From: Candidatus Bathyarchaeota archaeon A05DMB-5
GTDB taxonomy: Archaea; Thermoproteota; Bathyarchaeia; Bathyarchaeales; Bathycorpusculaceae
DNA: 64,000 nt
Assembly: GCA_019685655.1 (NCBI GenBank)
Contig: JABFQP010000001.1
Span: 310,001 to 374,000, forward strand
Direction: 5' to 3'
Shown here piece after piece: positions 26,104-34,258 of this stretch (its first letter is position 1; the number at the start of each line of letters is the position of its first letter). Both the position numbers and the translations under genes were made by a program. The notes below the pieces were generated by a model that saw only the letters and a list, made by a program, of their open reading frames with translations, did not search any database and was not told the DNA's origin.

Positions 26104-27261
26104 TTAGATTTTCTCGAATTTTCCATTGAATTCTTCTACATGTTTTTTAACTTTCTCTGCAAACCATGGAACTGCTTCAAAAACGATGTTGGCGGAGTTT
26201 TCTGTGTATTTTATTGTTTTTACGTCTGTGCTTTTGAATAGCCATGATATGAATGGCATTGTTTCATTTGTTGTTGGAATGATAATGGAGGCTTGGACAT
26301 AGTTTTTCAACATTTTTAGGATTTCGTTTTTTAGTAGGTCAATGTTGCTTTTATGAAGGGCTGATATTGGCACGGGGTTTGGAGCGGTTTCTTCTAGGTT
26401 TTCAAGTTTCTGGTAAGTTTCTTCTTTGGATATTAGGTCGATTTTGTTTAGTGCTGTTATTATTGGGATGCCTGATGCACCTATGCGTTCTATTGTTTCC
26501 AAGCAAACTGTGAGTTTTTTGTGTATTGTGTATATTGGTTCGCTTGCGTCTATGACTAGAAGTATGAGGTCTGCGTATATGGTTTCTTCGAGTGTTGAGT
26601 GGAAAGCTTCTATGAGCGTCAGTGGTAAGCGGTCTATGAAGCCTACAGTGTCGGTTAATAGAAATTTCTTTTTTGAGATTTCCACAAGTCTGGTTGTTGT
26701 GGAAAGAGTTGTGAATAGAGTTGTGTCTACCGGTACTTCTTCTTCTGTTAATGCGTTAAACAGTGAGCTTTTTCCAGCGTTTGTATATCCTGCCAAAGAA
26801 ATCGATGAAAAGCCTAACTCCGCCCTTCTTTCTCTGTGCAAAACGCGTTTTTCCCGAATTTTCTTTAACTTCTTACGTACGGTATGGACTTGTTTCTTTA
26901 CAGCCTCGTAGTAAACATCCACTTCGTAAGCGCCGAGTCCCATGAATCCGGGTTGTTCTCCTTTTTTTGCTAGTCTTACTCTTTCTTTTGCATGAGCTAG
27001 TTCATACCCAAGTTTTGCTAATTGGATTTGTAGTTGTGCTTCGGTGGTCGTGGCTCTTCGTGTGAAGATTTCTAGAATTAGCTGAAAACGGTCGATTGCC
27101 TCTACACCAGTAGCTTTTGCTAAATTATAAGATTGGACTGGTTTGAGTGGATTGTCAAAAATTACCTTTTGAGCGCCGGTTTCTTTCACGAGTTCCGCTA
27201 GTTCTTTGACTTTTCCAGCGCCTATTTGATAGCGTGAGTCGCCTTCTCGAATTTGTTCCAT
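26104..27261 (-). CDS. hflX: GTPase HflX (true N-terminus probably further upstream)
   Basis: Ribosome-associated GTPase. 385 residues from the first ATG: HflX N-terminal domain (YQIGAGKVKELAEL, IFDNPLKPVQSYNL), long coiled linker, then G1 GYTNAGKSSLF, G3 DTVGFIDRLP, G4 NKID, G5 SALH. The frame stays open upstream for 36 codons to 27367 and encodes a segment typical of the family (AIIVQRRR, SSLEELKNLAESAGYTIVG), but there is no ATG, GTG or TTG in it. GAGGAGG at 27374-27380, inside the mbf1 tail, is an excellent ribosome-binding site followed 10 bases later by ACG (27363-27361); ATA at 27351 overlaps the mbf1 stop as ATAG. A non-canonical start is therefore likely. Confidence 0.9.
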   Translation of the reverse strand: MEQIREGDSRYQIGAGKVKELAELVKETGAQKVIFDNPLKPVQSYNLAKATGVEAIDRFQLILEIFTRRATTTEAQLQIQLAKLGYELAHAKERVRLAKKGEQPGFMGLGAYEVDVYYEAVKKQVHTVRKKLKKIREKRVLHRERRAELGFSSISLAGYTNAGKSSLFNALTEEEVPVDTTLFTTLSTTTRLVEISKKKFLLTDTVGFIDRLPLTLIEAFHSTLEETIYADLILLVIDASEPIYTIHKKLTVCLETIERIGASGIPIITALNKIDLISKEETYQKLENLEETAPNPVPISALHKSNIDLLKNEILKMLKNYVQASIIIPTTNETMPFISWLFKSTDVKTIKYTENSANIVFEAVPWFAEKVKKHVEEFNGKFEKI

Positions 27262-27347
27262 CTTCCCGACAATTGTGTATCCTGCTGATTCGGCTAGATT
27301 TTTGAGTTCTTCTAAGCTTGATGGTTCAAAATTTCTTCGGCGTTGAA

Positions 27348-27893
27348 CTATGATTGCTTTCGTTCGGTTTTATCCTCCTCTCTCTCCGTGTCTTTTTTGT
27401 TCAGTTGGATTAAGTCACCTAATGTTAATTCACGGGTTGATGTTTTCGTAATGTTTGTTTGCGGAGTCTTTTCTTCTGATGCTGGAACTAATAATCTGAC
27501 TTTGAGAGCGCGCTCAAGTTTTGTTGTAAGCACATTGTCTGGTTTGATTTTTCCAGTTTCAATTTTTTTTAACACTGAGATTTTTTCGTTTATTTTTTTG
27601 CCTAGTTCTTCGTGGGAAAGTCCAAGTTTTTCTCTTGCCTGTCTTATTTTAGAATCAAAATTTTCTATGAGTTCTAAACCTGCGTCTACTGGTGCTTCTG
27701 TGGTTTTTTTACTTTGAGTTTTCAGCGGTTGAAGCGTTGCTTTGGGTTTTGGTGTCGCAACTTTTGGTTTTGTTTCTTCCCAAATGGTTGTTCCATGTTT
27801 GGAGCATTCGTTGCATACTGTTAACTTGGCTCCTTCAATTATGACTCTTAAAGGTTTGCCGAAGATTTTGCGTCCGCAGACTTCGCACCGCAA
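27348..27893 (-). CDS. Archaeal multiprotein bridging factor 1 (aMBF1)
   Basis: Archaeal MBF1-like protein: N-terminal zinc ribbon CEVCGRKIFG with VCNECSKHG (CX2C pairs), flexible Pro/Lys linker, then a Cro/C1-type helix-turn-helix (KIRQAREKLGLSHEELGKKI and VLKKIETGKIKPDNV). Known to associate with ribosomes and transcription machinery. I choose TTG at 27893, giving MRCEVCG as in relatives; a TATA-like AATTAATAAAAAC lies 24-36 bp above. A TTG at 27950 would add 19 residues but overlap the divergent gene. Its 3' end carries the HflX ribosome-binding site. Confidence 0.88.
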   Translation of the reverse strand: MRCEVCGRKIFGKPLRVIIEGAKLTVCNECSKHGTTIWEETKPKVATPKPKATLQPLKTQSKKTTEAPVDAGLELIENFDSKIRQAREKLGLSHEELGKKINEKISVLKKIETGKIKPDNVLTTKLERALKVRLLVPASEEKTPQTNITKTSTRELTLGDLIQLNKKDTEREEDKTERKQS

Positions 27894-27914
27894 TTGTTGG
27901 CACGCACCTAAACT

Positions 27915-27942
27915 GTTTTTATTAATTTGGTTATGTTTATAG
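27915..27942. promoter_or_regulatory. Divergent promoter region, aMBF1 and PUA gene
   Basis: Minus-strand AATTAATAAAAAC lies about 28 bp above the aMBF1 TTG; plus-strand TTTATAG (27936-27942) lies 18-30 bp above candidate starts of the PUA protein. The two boxes face away from each other in a 63-bp gap. Distances fit short-leader or leaderless archaeal transcripts. Inferred from consensus only. Confidence 0.45.
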
Positions 27943-27956
27943 TTTGTCAAATCACG

Positions 27957-28448
27957 ATGGATTGGGTGATGGTGTTGACGCGTTTGGAAGAAGCTCTTAA
28001 ACGAATTAGAAGTGTTGCAGACTACCAGTTTGGAAAGGGCCTAGGCGCAGTGCTTTTTCCAAACGATGTAGAAATAGTTTATTCACAGCGAACTGGCAGA
28101 ATTCGCTATGTCTATTTGAGTGGTCATAGACTTGCAACGCTTCGCCCAACTGATGGCTTGTTCTCCTTAAGTATTGCTGGTGCAAAGCGAATCGCCGAGA
28201 GTGGTTGCTCTGTAAAATGTTTTGTCGTTGTTCAAAATGAGGTTTCAGAGGTTATCGCTGATGGTGGCGACGTGTTCGCAGTGCATGTCGTGAAGGCTGA
28301 TTGTGGCATTCGCCCAAAAGACGAGGTCATCGTTGTCGATGAAAATGGTAAGGTTTTGGCTGTTGGAAAGGCTATTTTGTCAGGCGAGGAAATGAAAATT
28401 TTCAAAAGGGGCGTTGCAGTTAAAGTTAGACATGGCTGTTCTGAATAG
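27957..28448 (+). CDS. PUA-domain RNA-binding protein
   Basis: About 163 residues. The C-terminal 80 residues form a PUA domain (AHVVKADCGIRPKDEVIVV-like region with VLAVGKAILSGEEM), the N-terminal part has the conserved VADYQFGKGLGAVLFP typical of archaeal PUA proteins related to the pre-PUA/queuine-type family. Probably binds tRNA or rRNA; no catalytic domain seen. Start is ATG 27957 or ATG 27969; the further-upstream in-frame start at 27927 would run through the promoter. Followed after 50 bp by NAC. Confidence 0.85.
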   Translation: MDWVMVLTRLEEALKRIRSVADYQFGKGLGAVLFPNDVEIVYSQRTGRIRYVYLSGHRLATLRPTDGLFSLSIAGAKRIAESGCSVKCFVVVQNEVSEVIADGGDVFAVHVVKADCGIRPKDEVIVVDENGKVLAVGKAILSGEEMKIFKRGVAVKVRHGCSE

Positions 28449-28499
28449 AGTTAAGTATATGAGGTTTAAATGGCAATTGTTTAGTGGAAGGTGAACATT

Positions 28500-28844
28500 G
28501 TGCATAGACGCGTTAGCCCTCGTGAAGCAAAACGCATGATGCAGCGCATGGGCATGAGCATGGACGCAATTGAAGAAGTTAAAGAAGTTGTCATCAAAAC
28601 ATCAAACAAAGAAATAGTTATTGAAGAACCCGAAGTGGCTGTTTTAGCTGTTCAAGGACAAAAAATCTATCAAGTGACTGGTGGAAAAATCACTGAAAAA
28701 ACAGTTGAGCGCAAATTAACCATACCCGAGGAAGACATAAGACTCGTGGCTGACCAGACAGGTAAAAGCTTAGAAGAAGCCAGAAAAGCATTGGAAGAAA
28801 GCGGAGGAGATTTAGCTAAGGCTATCCTTCTGCTTCAATCCTAG
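28500..28844 (+). CDS. nac: Nascent polypeptide-associated complex protein NAC
   Basis: Ribosome-bound homodimeric chaperone. About 115 residues: basic N-terminus RRVSPREAKRMMQRMGM for ribosome binding, NAC beta domain (EIVIEEPEVAVLAVQGQKIYQ), and C-terminal UBA domain (DIRLVADQTGKSLEEARKAL, GGDLAKAILLL). GTG at 28500 is preferred because GGAAGGTGA ends five bases upstream; GTG at 28491 lies within that site. Single gene or first of a run of housekeeping genes. Confidence 0.95.
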   Translation: MHRRVSPREAKRMMQRMGMSMDAIEEVKEVVIKTSNKEIVIEEPEVAVLAVQGQKIYQVTGGKITEKTVERKLTIPEEDIRLVADQTGKSLEEARKALEESGGDLAKAILLLQS

Positions 28845-28922
28845 GGTCACTATCTTAGTTATTTTCCGTTGCTTTTAAGTGTCGTTATATATAGTATTCT
28901 GGATTGGAGGCAGGACTGTTCA

Positions 28923-29837
28923 GTGTTTGACATAGTCTCTGTTGGACATTTCAGCATTGACTCCATTTTCTTGCCAGATAGACATGCGCCCTTTATTGTT
29001 TTGGGCGGTTCTGTGGCTTACGTTTCTTTTGCGGCTAGGCGTTTAGATGCTAGAGTTGCTGTTGTTTCCAAAGTCGGTGATGATTTTCCGGTTGCTTACT
29101 TATGGTGGCTTCGGCAAGAAGGTGTTGACTTATCTACTGTGGTTAAGGTTGAAAATGCGAGGACCACGCGTTTTGAACTTAAATACGATAATGGTCTGTT
29201 GAATCGTACACTGCGGCTAAACAGCAAAGCGCCAGCTATAACCACAGATGATGTGCCGGATTCTCTGAAAGCCAAAGTCATCCATCTTGCGCCCATAGCT
29301 GGCGAAATAACATATGAAGTAGCTGAAAAACTGAAGCGTCACGCTGAAGCTTTATCAATCGACCCGCAAGGACTGATACGCACTTTTGACGAAAACGGAA
29401 ACGTCTCTCCCAAAACATCGACTGACAAGCACATTCTAGAACTCATAACTATTTACAAGTCTTCACAAGCCGAAATCGAAGCACTCACAAACCAACAAGA
29501 CCTTAATTCAGCCATAAAAGCAATTCATGATTATGGCGTTGAAACAGTAATAGTTACTTTAGGCGTGAACGGCGCAGTGTTATCAGTTGAAAATGGCATC
29601 TGCAACATTCCAGCATGCAAAACAGAAAAAGTTGTAGACCCAACAGGCGCAGGAGATGCCTTCATTGGTGGTTTCCTAGCAGAATATGTAAACGGCGAAA
29701 ACCTTCTGAGATGTGCATGTGTAGGCGCTGCAGTAGCATCTTTAGTTGTTGAGGCTCCGGGTCCAACTTTCTTTGGTGACAAAGAACAAATTTATCAGAG
29801 AGCGCGTATGCTTTATGAAAAAGAAATTAAAGGATGA
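28923..29837 (+). CDS. PfkB-family carbohydrate kinase
   Basis: About 304 residues of the ribokinase family. Seen: N-terminal VSVGHFSIDSIFLPD, substrate-side LGGSVAYVSFAARRL, KVGDDFP, and the C-terminal PfkB signature VDPTGAGDAFIGGFLAEY with the catalytic Asp. Substrate may be a sugar or nucleoside; not determinable. I choose GTG 28923 (MFDIVSVGH), with GGAGG 13 bases upstream and TTATATATAG about 30 bases upstream. The longer frame from 28869 would run through this promoter. Confidence 0.88.
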   Translation: MFDIVSVGHFSIDSIFLPDRHAPFIVLGGSVAYVSFAARRLDARVAVVSKVGDDFPVAYLWWLRQEGVDLSTVVKVENARTTRFELKYDNGLLNRTLRLNSKAPAITTDDVPDSLKAKVIHLAPIAGEITYEVAEKLKRHAEALSIDPQGLIRTFDENGNVSPKTSTDKHILELITIYKSSQAEIEALTNQQDLNSAIKAIHDYGVETVIVTLGVNGAVLSVENGICNIPACKTEKVVDPTGAGDAFIGGFLAEYVNGENLLRCACVGAAVASLVVEAPGPTFFGDKEQIYQRARMLYEKEIKG

Positions 29838-29888
29838 CACGTATTGTATTGCGTTAAAACTGTGAGTATATAAGAGGGGCGTTAAAAT

Positions 29889-30098
29889 TTGGGACGGGTT
29901 GACAAAGGCGTGAAGTGCAGTGTATCCAACTGTAACAAGGAAGCGGTTCGTTCTCTGTCTACTGATAAGGTAAAAGCTGCAGGTTTAAAAGTTGGCAGTG
30001 GCGAAAAGCGTGCCTACTTATGTAAGGAGCATTATAAAGAGTTTAAGAAGAAGACAAAGAAGGATAAGCAGCTTGAAAAATGGCGTTATAGTGCTTAG
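29889..30098 (+). CDS. Small zinc-binding protein, conserved hypothetical
   Basis: 69 residues, basic. Four putative metal ligands: Cys in VKCSVSNCNKEA and Cys/His in AYLCKEHYKEF (CX4C ... CX2H), followed by a lysine-rich helix. TTG start; a strong TATA-like GTATATAAG lies about 20 bp upstream, so the mRNA is nearly leaderless. Similar small proteins occur in TACK archaea, but I know of no function. Eighteen bases separate it from thrS, suggesting co-transcription; a nucleic-acid or ribosome role is a guess from its charge. Confidence 0.78.
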   Translation: MGRVDKGVKCSVSNCNKEAVRSLSTDKVKAAGLKVGSGEKRAYLCKEHYKEFKKKTKKDKQLEKWRYSA

Positions 30099-30116
30099 CT
30101 GGAGGAAAAACTGCTT

Positions 30117-31985
30117 ATGAGAATATTGCAATTACACTCAAACTTTATCGAATACAAACCAGTCCAAAAAGAAATAGCCATGGCAGAAGAAGCCGAAAAA
30201 AAGATTGTTCGCCTTGAAGAATTAGTCGTGCTTTTCACCGCTGTTGAAGAAAGCGACAACACAGTAGTAGCCAAAAAAGCCGTCGACGAAGTTTACGCTT
30301 TTCTCGAAAAACTGAAAGTAAACCGCATAATAATCTACCCCTACGCACACTTAAGCAGCAACCTAGCAAAGCCCACAGAAGCCCTGAAAATCGTGAAAGC
30401 TATGGAATCCTATGCAAAAGAAAAAGGCATAGAAACATACCGCGCGCCATTCGGCTGGAACAAACAATTCACAATCTCAATAAAAGGGCATCCGTTAGCT
30501 GAGCAATCACGCGTAATATTGCCCACAAAGGTAAAAGAGGAAAAAGAAGAAAAAATTTCTGAAGCAGTAAAAGCCGAAGAAAAACTGGAATCCTTCTGGT
30601 ACATTCTCGAACCAAACGGAAAAATGACCCCAGTAAAAGAATTTAACTTCAAAAAACACGAAAACCTAGAGAAATTTGCAAACTATGAAATTTCCAAAGT
30701 GCGCGCCAGTCAGCAAATGCCCCCGCATGTGCCCTTAATGAAAAGACTAGAAATAGCCGACTACGAACTCGGAAGCGACCCAGGAAACATCCGCTGGTAT
30801 CCAAAAGGACGATTAATCAAATCCTTGCTAGAGCAGTTTGTCACCGCCAAAATGATGGAATACGGCGCAATGGAAGTTGAAACCCCAGTCATGTATGATT
30901 TTCAACATCCCAGCCTAGCAGACTACATAAACCGTTTCCCAGCAAGACAATACCTGTTAAAATCAGAAGACAAAGAGCTCTTTCTAAGATTTGCAGCATG
31001 CTTTGGGCAGTTCCTCATGGTTCATGACACACAGTTTTCTTACAGACACATGCCGCTGAAAGTTTACGAATTAACACGCTACAGTTTCAGACGAGAAAAA
31101 AGCGGCGAAGTTGTTGGTCTAAGGCGACTCAGAGCCTTCACAATGCCCGATTGCCATGCCTTCTGCACAAATCTGGAACAAGTCAAAAAAGAATTCGTGA
31201 CGAGATTCAAGTTATGCATACAAATCTTGGAAGAAATAGGTTTACCGAAAGAAAATTATGAAACAGCAATACGCTTCACAGAAGAATTCTACAATAAAAA
31301 CAAAACATTCATCAACTCTCTCGCGAAAATCTTTGACAAACCAGTACTGGTTGAAATGTGGAAAGAACGATTCTTCTATTTCACCCTAAAATGGGACTTC
31401 AACTTCGTAGACAATCAAAACAAAGCAGCAGCACTCTCAACCGACCAGATAGATGTTGAAAACGCTAAAAGATACAACATAACCTACGTAGACGAGAAAG
31501 GCGAAAAACAACATCCACTGATTCTGCATTGTTCTCCGAGCGGCGCAATAGAAAGAGACGTTTATGCATTGTTAGAAAACGCTTACAAAACACAGCAAAA
31601 TGGCAAACCTCCAATGTTTCCATTATGGTTGTCGCCAACACAAGTGCGCATAATACCCATGTCAGACAAATTCCTAAAAAACGTTGAAGACATGGCTAAA
31701 AAAATAGAGAAGCATTGCATCCGTGTGGACATCGACGACCGCGCATTAACTTTACAAAAGCGAATTCGCGAAGCTGAAATGGAGTGGATTCCTTACATAA
31801 TTGTTGTGGGACAAAGAGAACTCGAGTCTGGTGTACTTCCCGTGAGAGAGAGAAAATCAGGCAAAATACTCCAAATGAAACTAGAAGAACTCACGAAAGA
31901 AATTGGAAAGTTAACAGAAAACAAGCCCTTTAAACCACTTCCACTCCCAAGATACCTCTCCAAAAGACCACAATTCTACGGTTAA
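30117..31985 (+). CDS. thrS: Threonyl-tRNA synthetase, archaeal type
   Basis: Class II aaRS charging tRNA-Thr. 622 residues, complete archaeal form with both editing and catalytic parts. N-terminal archaeal editing domain (MRILQLHSNFIEYKPVQKE, IIYPYAHLSSNLAKP), linker, class II core with motif 2 region YSFRREKSGEVVGLRRLRAF, zinc ligands around AACFGQF, PDCHAF and ILHCSPSG, motif 3 SGAIERDVYALLE, and anticodon-binding domain (WLSPTQVRIIPM). Some crenarchaea split these functions into two genes; here they are fused. Confidence 0.96.
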   Translation: MRILQLHSNFIEYKPVQKEIAMAEEAEKKIVRLEELVVLFTAVEESDNTVVAKKAVDEVYAFLEKLKVNRIIIYPYAHLSSNLAKPTEALKIVKAMESYAKEKGIETYRAPFGWNKQFTISIKGHPLAEQSRVILPTKVKEEKEEKISEAVKAEEKLESFWYILEPNGKMTPVKEFNFKKHENLEKFANYEISKVRASQQMPPHVPLMKRLEIADYELGSDPGNIRWYPKGRLIKSLLEQFVTAKMMEYGAMEVETPVMYDFQHPSLADYINRFPARQYLLKSEDKELFLRFAACFGQFLMVHDTQFSYRHMPLKVYELTRYSFRREKSGEVVGLRRLRAFTMPDCHAFCTNLEQVKKEFVTRFKLCIQILEEIGLPKENYETAIRFTEEFYNKNKTFINSLAKIFDKPVLVEMWKERFFYFTLKWDFNFVDNQNKAAALSTDQIDVENAKRYNITYVDEKGEKQHPLILHCSPSGAIERDVYALLENAYKTQQNGKPPMFPLWLSPTQVRIIPMSDKFLKNVEDMAKKIEKHCIRVDIDDRALTLQKRIREAEMEWIPYIIVVGQRELESGVLPVRERKSGKILQMKLEELTKEIGKLTENKPFKPLPLPRYLSKRPQFYG

Positions 31986-32071
31986 TAATGAAGAAAACTT
32001 TCTAACCTTTGCAAAAACTATATCAAACCTTAACTCGATAGACTACATTCTCCAGCTTGGAGGACAAACCT

Positions 32072-32959
32072 TTGGAAAAAGAATTACTCGTTTATATAGA
32101 CGGGAAATACTTTCCAAAATCACAAGCTAAAATTTCCGTTTACGACCATGGGCTTCTATACGGCGACGGCGTCTTCGAGGGAATCCGCGCCTACAACGGC
32201 GTAGTTTTCAGGTTAAAAGAGCACATTGACAGGCTCTACCGTTCAGCCCACACTATAATGCTACAGATTCCCGTAACGAAGGAAGAAATGATAAAAATAG
32301 TTCTGGAAACTCTGCGGAAAAACAACCTAAAAGATTCCTACATTCGACTCGTAGTCACAAGAGGACTAGGAGATTTAGGACTCAACCCGAAAAAATGTCC
32401 CAAACCAACAATAATAGTGATAGCTGACACGATTGCATTGCACAAGGGCGAAGCCAAAGAAAAAGGTGTCACAGCAATGCTTTCTTGGGTTAAAAGAGAC
32501 CCCGTGGACGCAACAACACATGAGATAAAATCACTAAACTATCTTAACAGTATACTTGCAAAAATTGAAGCAAACATAAGTGGCGTCGACGAAGCCATAT
32601 GCCTCGACAAAAATGGCTTCATATGTGAGGGCGTCGCAGAAAACATTTTCATAGTAAAAAAAGGGAAAATATTCACACCGCCAAGCTATACTGGCGCCTT
32701 GCCTGGAATAACTGCTGAAGCAGTGATGCAGCTTGCCAGAAAACTAGGTTATGAAGTCATAGAGAAGAATATAACACCCTACGAACTGTTTAACGCGGAA
32801 GAAGTATTCTTCACAGGAACCGCCGCAGAAATTGTGCCAGTTCGCGAGATAAACAAGAGAACAATAAACAATGGGGTACCCGGACCAATAACAAAAAAAT
32901 TGATGGAAGCATTTGCTAAAATGGTTCAAGATCCGAAAGAAGGAATTCCCATCTACTAG
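32072..32959 (+). CDS. ilvE: Branched-chain amino acid aminotransferase
   Basis: PLP fold-type IV transaminase for Leu/Ile/Val with 2-oxoglutarate. About 296 residues. Seen: YDHGLLYGDGVFEGIRAYNG, catalytic-Lys region HEIKSLNYLNSILAKIEA (Lys of EIKSLNYL), YTGALPGITAEAVMQLA and FFTGTAAEIVPV. I choose TTG 32072, eight bases after GGAGG (32059-32063); the in-frame TTG at 32057 overlaps that site. Convergent with the AlaAT-like gene. D-amino-acid aminotransferase is a weaker alternative. Confidence 0.92.
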   Translation: MEKELLVYIDGKYFPKSQAKISVYDHGLLYGDGVFEGIRAYNGVVFRLKEHIDRLYRSAHTIMLQIPVTKEEMIKIVLETLRKNNLKDSYIRLVVTRGLGDLGLNPKKCPKPTIIVIADTIALHKGEAKEKGVTAMLSWVKRDPVDATTHEIKSLNYLNSILAKIEANISGVDEAICLDKNGFICEGVAENIFIVKKGKIFTPPSYTGALPGITAEAVMQLARKLGYEVIEKNITPYELFNAEEVFFTGTAAEIVPVREINKRTINNGVPGPITKKLMEAFAKMVQDPKEGIPIY

Positions 32960-32990
32960 AAACCATTGAAAAAGCAGTAAGCTCAGTTTC

Positions 32991-34205
32991 TTAACTATTT
33001 CTTTCTATGAACCTCTCTATTTCATTGAAGGCTTCTTCTAATGTCTCAATCGGCGGCAGAAAAACTCCTCTCACATGTCCCGCACCATAGACTGGGTCAA
33101 ATCCAGACCCATGCACAAAAAGCACGCCTGTTTCCTTCAACAGTTCCAATGCAAATTCTTTGTCGGTTTTCCATTTTTGTCCTACTGCATGGATTTTTGG
33201 AAATACGTAAAACGCCCCTTCAGGCTTAGCACAACTTAAGCCCTTAATTCTGTTGAGTCGTTTCCACGCATAATCTCTTCTCTGCTTAAGTTTCTGAACA
33301 AGTTCTTTCACGTGATCTTGCGGTCCATTCAAGGCTACCACACCAGCTTTCTGAACTGGCGTGTTTGCGCAAAGTCTTATTCTCGCCTCTTTCTCTATAC
33401 ACTGCTTTAGCTCTTGGAGTTCATCTTTTTGATCATAAAAATATAAGTAGCCCAGTCTCCAGCCCGTCATTAAATGTGCTTTAGAGAAACCATTAAGCCC
33501 AATTACCGGAACATCTTTAGCTAAGTGAGCCGTGCTGACAAATTTTTTCTCATAAATTATTTGGTCGTAAATTTCATCTGACAAAACAGGCAAGTCGTGT
33601 TCTCCAGCTAAGTCCAATATTTGTTTTACAATTTTTTCATCATAAAGTGTGCCGCATGGGTTGTTGGGATTAATTATTGCGATTGCGCGGGTTTTCTTTG
33701 AAATTTTCTTTTTTAAGTCATCCATATTTGGTTGCCATTGTTCTTCTTCTACAGTTTCGTATGTAACTGGTTTTCCACCAAAAAATTTAGCGTATGAAAT
33801 GTAAGGTGGATATGTTGGTCCGGGAAGAAGAATTTCGTCTCCAGCGTCAATGAGTGCAGCCATGACCATTTGTATGCCTTCAGAAATTCCTTGGGTTACA
33901 ATAATGTCTTCTGCGGAAATGTCAATGCTATTAACTCGTTTTTCTTTTTGACTTATTGCTTCTCGGAGCTCTGGTATGCCTTCAGATGCTGAGTAAGCGT
34001 TTGCGCCTTCTTCTACAGCCTTCATCAATGCTTGTTTAATATGTTTTGGCGTATTAAAGTCGAATGCTACCGGGTCTCCTATGTTTAGATAGAAAATTTT
34101 CTTGCCAGTTTTTGCGATTTGCTTTGCATAGGCGATGACGTCGCGGATGGCGTATTCTATGGTGCGTACTCTTTCAGTAACCTTCACGTTAGTCAAACTA
34201 TTCAT
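32991..34205 (-). CDS. Class I aminotransferase, alanine-aminotransferase-like
   Basis: 404 residues, PLP fold-type I. Seen: LNIGDPVAFDFNTP, ANAYSASEGIPELREAI, GPTYPPYISYAK, NPNNPCGTLYDE, DEIYDQIIYE and the PLP-lysine region NGFSKAHLMTGWRLGY. This pattern matches archaeal alanine aminotransferases (alanine + 2-oxoglutarate), which in fermenting archaea help dispose of reducing equivalents as alanine. Aspartate aminotransferase is the alternative. Convergent with ilvE; 53 bp downstream of the surface-protein gene stop in the opposite reading order. Confidence 0.9.
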   Translation of the reverse strand: MNSLTNVKVTERVRTIEYAIRDVIAYAKQIAKTGKKIFYLNIGDPVAFDFNTPKHIKQALMKAVEEGANAYSASEGIPELREAISQKEKRVNSIDISAEDIIVTQGISEGIQMVMAALIDAGDEILLPGPTYPPYISYAKFFGGKPVTYETVEEEQWQPNMDDLKKKISKKTRAIAIINPNNPCGTLYDEKIVKQILDLAGEHDLPVLSDEIYDQIIYEKKFVSTAHLAKDVPVIGLNGFSKAHLMTGWRLGYLYFYDQKDELQELKQCIEKEARIRLCANTPVQKAGVVALNGPQDHVKELVQKLKQRRDYAWKRLNRIKGLSCAKPEGAFYVFPKIHAVGQKWKTDKEFALELLKETGVLFVHGSGFDPVYGAGHVRGVFLPPIETLEEAFNEIERFIERNS

Positions 34206-34258
34206 CCTTCCAGAATCAACGCTTCTGCTCTCTGCAAAAATAAAGCTTATGGGGCGAA

